DNA of 7,549 bases from Acidimicrobiaceae bacterium (GTDB taxonomy: Bacteria > Actinomycetota > Acidimicrobiia > Acidimicrobiales > Ilumatobacteraceae), in NCBI GenBank assembly GCA_003154135.1, contig PMCN01000018.1, positions 6,750-14,298 of the forward strand, written 5' to 3'. Positions 5,879 through 7,549 of this stretch are shown in pieces. Each line of letters begins with the position of its first letter. The first letter of the stretch is position 1. The notes beneath the pieces are model-generated. The model saw only the letters and a program-made list of their open reading frames with translations, was not told the origin of the DNA and searched no databases. Position numbers and translations under genes: made by a program.

Positions 5879-6790
5879 GTGATTCCAGCGGGCGACGGCA
5901 CGGCAACTGACGCGGCAACCGACGGCACGGTGCTCGGCGCAGTCGGCGACATCGTCGAGGACGTGGTGGTGCGCCTGCTCGAGGACATCAACGTCGCCAG
6001 CGACACGCAGTCGGTGGTCACCCGCCGTCGTGGCGGCAGCGCGGCCAACGTGGTGGCGGCGGCGTGCCTGGCGGGCGGGCGCGCCCGCTTCATCGGTGGG
6101 CTCGGCGACGACATGACCGGTGACTGGCTCACTGCGCAGCTCGTCGCGGCCGGCGCCGAAGTGGTGGGCCACCGTCACGGGCGCACGGGAACCATCGTCG
6201 TGCTGCTCGATCCCAACGGCGAGCGCACGATGCTGGCCGACCGCGCCGCCAGCGTGGAGCTGACCGACCCGGAGCCCGCCTGGCTCGACGGGCTGCACAC
6301 GTTGCACATCCCGTACTACTCGCTCGTCGGCGAACCGCTGGCCACCACCACCGCCACGCTCGCCGCGTGGGCGCACGAGCGTGGCATCCGCGTCTCGATC
6401 GACACGTCGTCGGCCGCGCTGCTCCAGCACGACGGGCCTGCGGTTGCGTTGGCACGCATCGCGGCGCTCCATCCCGCGGTGGTGCTCGCCAACGAGCTGG
6501 AGGCCGCCACCCTCGGACCGCAGCTGCATCCCGACCACCTCGGCGGTGCAGTGGTCGTGGTGAAGCAAGGCCCAGAACCGGCCATCGTGCTGCAGCGGGG
6601 CGCATCGCCCGTGCAGGTGCCCGCGCTCGACGTGAGCGACGTGCTCGACACCACCGGCGCGGGCGACGCGTTCGCGGCCGGCTTCCTGCTCGCGCTGGCC
6701 GACGGCCTCGACCCGGTCGCGGCCACGCGCCGCGGGCACGAGGTGGCTGCGGCCGCGGTACGGCGCGCGTCGGCGGCGGCGGGCGCCTAG
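5879..6790 (+). CDS. PfkB-family carbohydrate (ribokinase-like) kinase
   Basis: Phosphorylates a sugar, nucleoside or similar hydroxylated substrate with ATP in the cytoplasm. The 303-residue length is normal for ribokinase-like enzymes. N-terminal signature: VGDIVEDVVV (22-31), the di-glycine hinge RGGSAANVVAAA (51-62) and RARFIGGLGDDMTGDWL (68-84). NELE (205-208) matches the NXXE motif for magnesium/phosphate. DTTGAGDAFAAGFLLAL (257-273) is the PfkB signature 2, with D263 as catalytic base and the glycines forming the anion hole. The substrate cannot be assigned. GTG 5879 is chosen for its -10 spacing and gives about 20 residues before the first strand. A GTG at 5930 (residue 18) would give a more typical compact N-terminus but has no upstream signal. 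It diverges from YqeY and ends inside the convergent membrane-protein gene. Confidence 0.92.
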   Translation: MIPAGDGTATDAATDGTVLGAVGDIVEDVVVRLLEDINVASDTQSVVTRRRGGSAANVVAAACLAGGRARFIGGLGDDMTGDWLTAQLVAAGAEVVGHRHGRTGTIVVLLDPNGERTMLADRAASVELTDPEPAWLDGLHTLHIPYYSLVGEPLATTTATLAAWAHERGIRVSIDTSSAALLQHDGPAVALARIAALHPAVVLANELEAATLGPQLHPDHLGGAVVVVKQGPEPAIVLQRGASPVQVPALDVSDVLDTTGAGDAFAAGFLLALADGLDPVAATRRGHEVAAAAVRRASAAAGA

Positions 6791-7549
6791 CTCGAAGCGC
6801 GCGTGCGCTGAGCCAGCGACAGCAGCGCGCCCACGATGGCGACCAGCACGACGACGATGCCGAGCGTGGTGACTGCGTGCGGCGTGTAGTGACCGGGCTG
6901 GTCGCCAGGGTTGCCACCGCCGATGCCGAACGGGTGGTCGCCCGACTTCGTGATCGACGTCGCCCACTGCCACACCGCGACGCTGACGCCACCGAGGGCG
7001 ACCCCGATGCCCCACTTGCGGTTGACCAGGAGGCCCACCACCCCGGCGATGCCGATGAGCAGCAGCGACAGCAGCCGCAGGTACAGCGTGGCCGGCGGGA
7101 TGGTTTCGACGCTGAAGTTCTGACCGAACTTCGCCCCGTGGGTGGGGATGAGCGGGCCGACCATCACTGCCAGAGCGCCGACGGCGCCGAACGCGCCGAT
7201 GAGCGGGTGGATGCGAGCGAGCCCGTCGGCCCCGGCGTCGCGCAGTGACACCAGGAACGCGATGCCGCCGAGCGCGGCGCCGGCGATGGCGAGCACGAAG
7301 CCGATCTCCTGCGTGGTGGTGAGCGTGAAGTTGCCGCCGCTGTTGAGGTACACCAGCTGCACCGAGTCGAGCGTGGCGATGCCGCGCGCCACCCCCAACG
7401 ACAGCGCGCCGCCGAGCGCGAGGCCGGCGCCCCCGGCGAGGCCGGAACCGATGCGCCGACCGGTGGCCCCGAGCACGGCGCCCGCCAGCAGGAGCACCGC
7501 GGCGATGCACACGCCCACCGTCAGGTTGCTGGCGAGATCGTTGATCTTC
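6787..7549 (-). CDS. Multi-pass membrane protein of unknown function, 5' end outside window
   Basis: I do not recognise a family. The visible part has about 254 residues. Counting from the GTG at 7518 it shows about seven hydrophobic segments: 2-19, 24-46 (Gly/Ala-rich, weaker), 72-92, 104-124, 146-165, 168-188 and 215-236. Between segments 2 and 3 and between 4 and 5 are polar loops with aromatic, Asn and Thr residues (for example LNSGGNFTLTTTQE, 58-71). Before the last segment is a Gly/Pro/His-rich loop (HPFGIGGGNPGDQPGHYTPH, 195-214). No catalytic, transport or signature motif is apparent. The frame stays open from 7518 to the right edge, reading KINDLASNLTV, so the gene probably begins outside and the GTG is not necessarily its start. 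Its stop shares a CTAG with that of the convergent kinase. Confidence 0.75.
   Translation of the reverse strand, partial: KINDLASNLTVGVCIAAVLLLAGAVLGATGRRIGSGLAGGAGLALGGALSLGVARGIATLDSVQLVYLNSGGNFTLTTTQEIGFVLAIAGAALGGIAFLVSLRDAGADGLARIHPLIGAFGAVGALAVMVGPLIPTHGAKFGQNFSVETIPPATLYLRLLSLLLIGIAGVVGLLVNRKWGIGVALGGVSVAVWQWATSITKSGDHPFGIGGGNPGDQPGHYTPHAVTTLGIVVVLVAIVGALLSLAQRTRASS

Noticed and set aside
5825..7510. Minus-strand frame of YqeY stays open upstream for about 1.7 kb, suggesting a large fusion protein.
   Set aside because: It is antisense to the well-supported kinase and to part of the membrane gene's region, is Arg/His/Gly-rich without domains, and the GGAGG-ATG at 5824 gives a complete YqeY of normal length.

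Overview
The window is a gene-dense stretch of a high-GC bacterial chromosome. G or C dominates third codon positions, GTG and TTG starts are used beside ATG, and one gene has a GGAGG ribosome site. Several others instead seem to carry an actinobacterial-type -10 box (TANNNT) directly before the start codon. Together this suggests an actinomycete; the Acidimicrobiia are a reasonable guess, but nothing here proves the class. I see no RNA genes, insertion sequences, CRISPR arrays, origins or clear intrinsic terminators. The longest gap between genes is about 54 bases.

Left part (1-2393, + strand): a three-gene group for making and decorating a glycan or small metabolite. It holds a family 2 glycosyltransferase cut by the left edge, a class I SAM-dependent methyltransferase, and a CmcI-type (cephalosporin hydroxylase / rhamnosyl O-methyltransferase family) enzyme. 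The last two overlap by one base (TGATG). The likely joint product is an O-methylated sugar or saccharide; the exact substrate cannot be read from the sequence.

Middle part (2439-4117, + strand): an acyl-CoA dehydrogenase followed five bases later by a MarR-family regulator, a typical catabolic enzyme plus regulator pair. The MarR gene converges on, and overlaps by 47 bp, a minus-strand CLC-type chloride channel/transporter gene (4071-5312). A perfect 15-nt palindrome covers the -10 box and start region of the CLC gene and is a candidate repressor site. Upstream of it on the same strand lies a GatB/YqeY-domain protein (5348-5824).

Right part (5879-7549): a PfkB-family sugar kinase is divergent from the YqeY gene. 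It converges on a multi-pass membrane protein of unknown function that runs off the right edge. Their two stop codons are packed into one palindromic CTAG.

No clearly new system stands out. The observations most worth checking are the recurrent TANNNT-N6-8-start arrangement (probable leaderless transcripts), the palindrome at the CLC promoter, the channel-like residue changes in the CLC protein, and the glycosyltransferase-methyltransferase-CmcI cassette.
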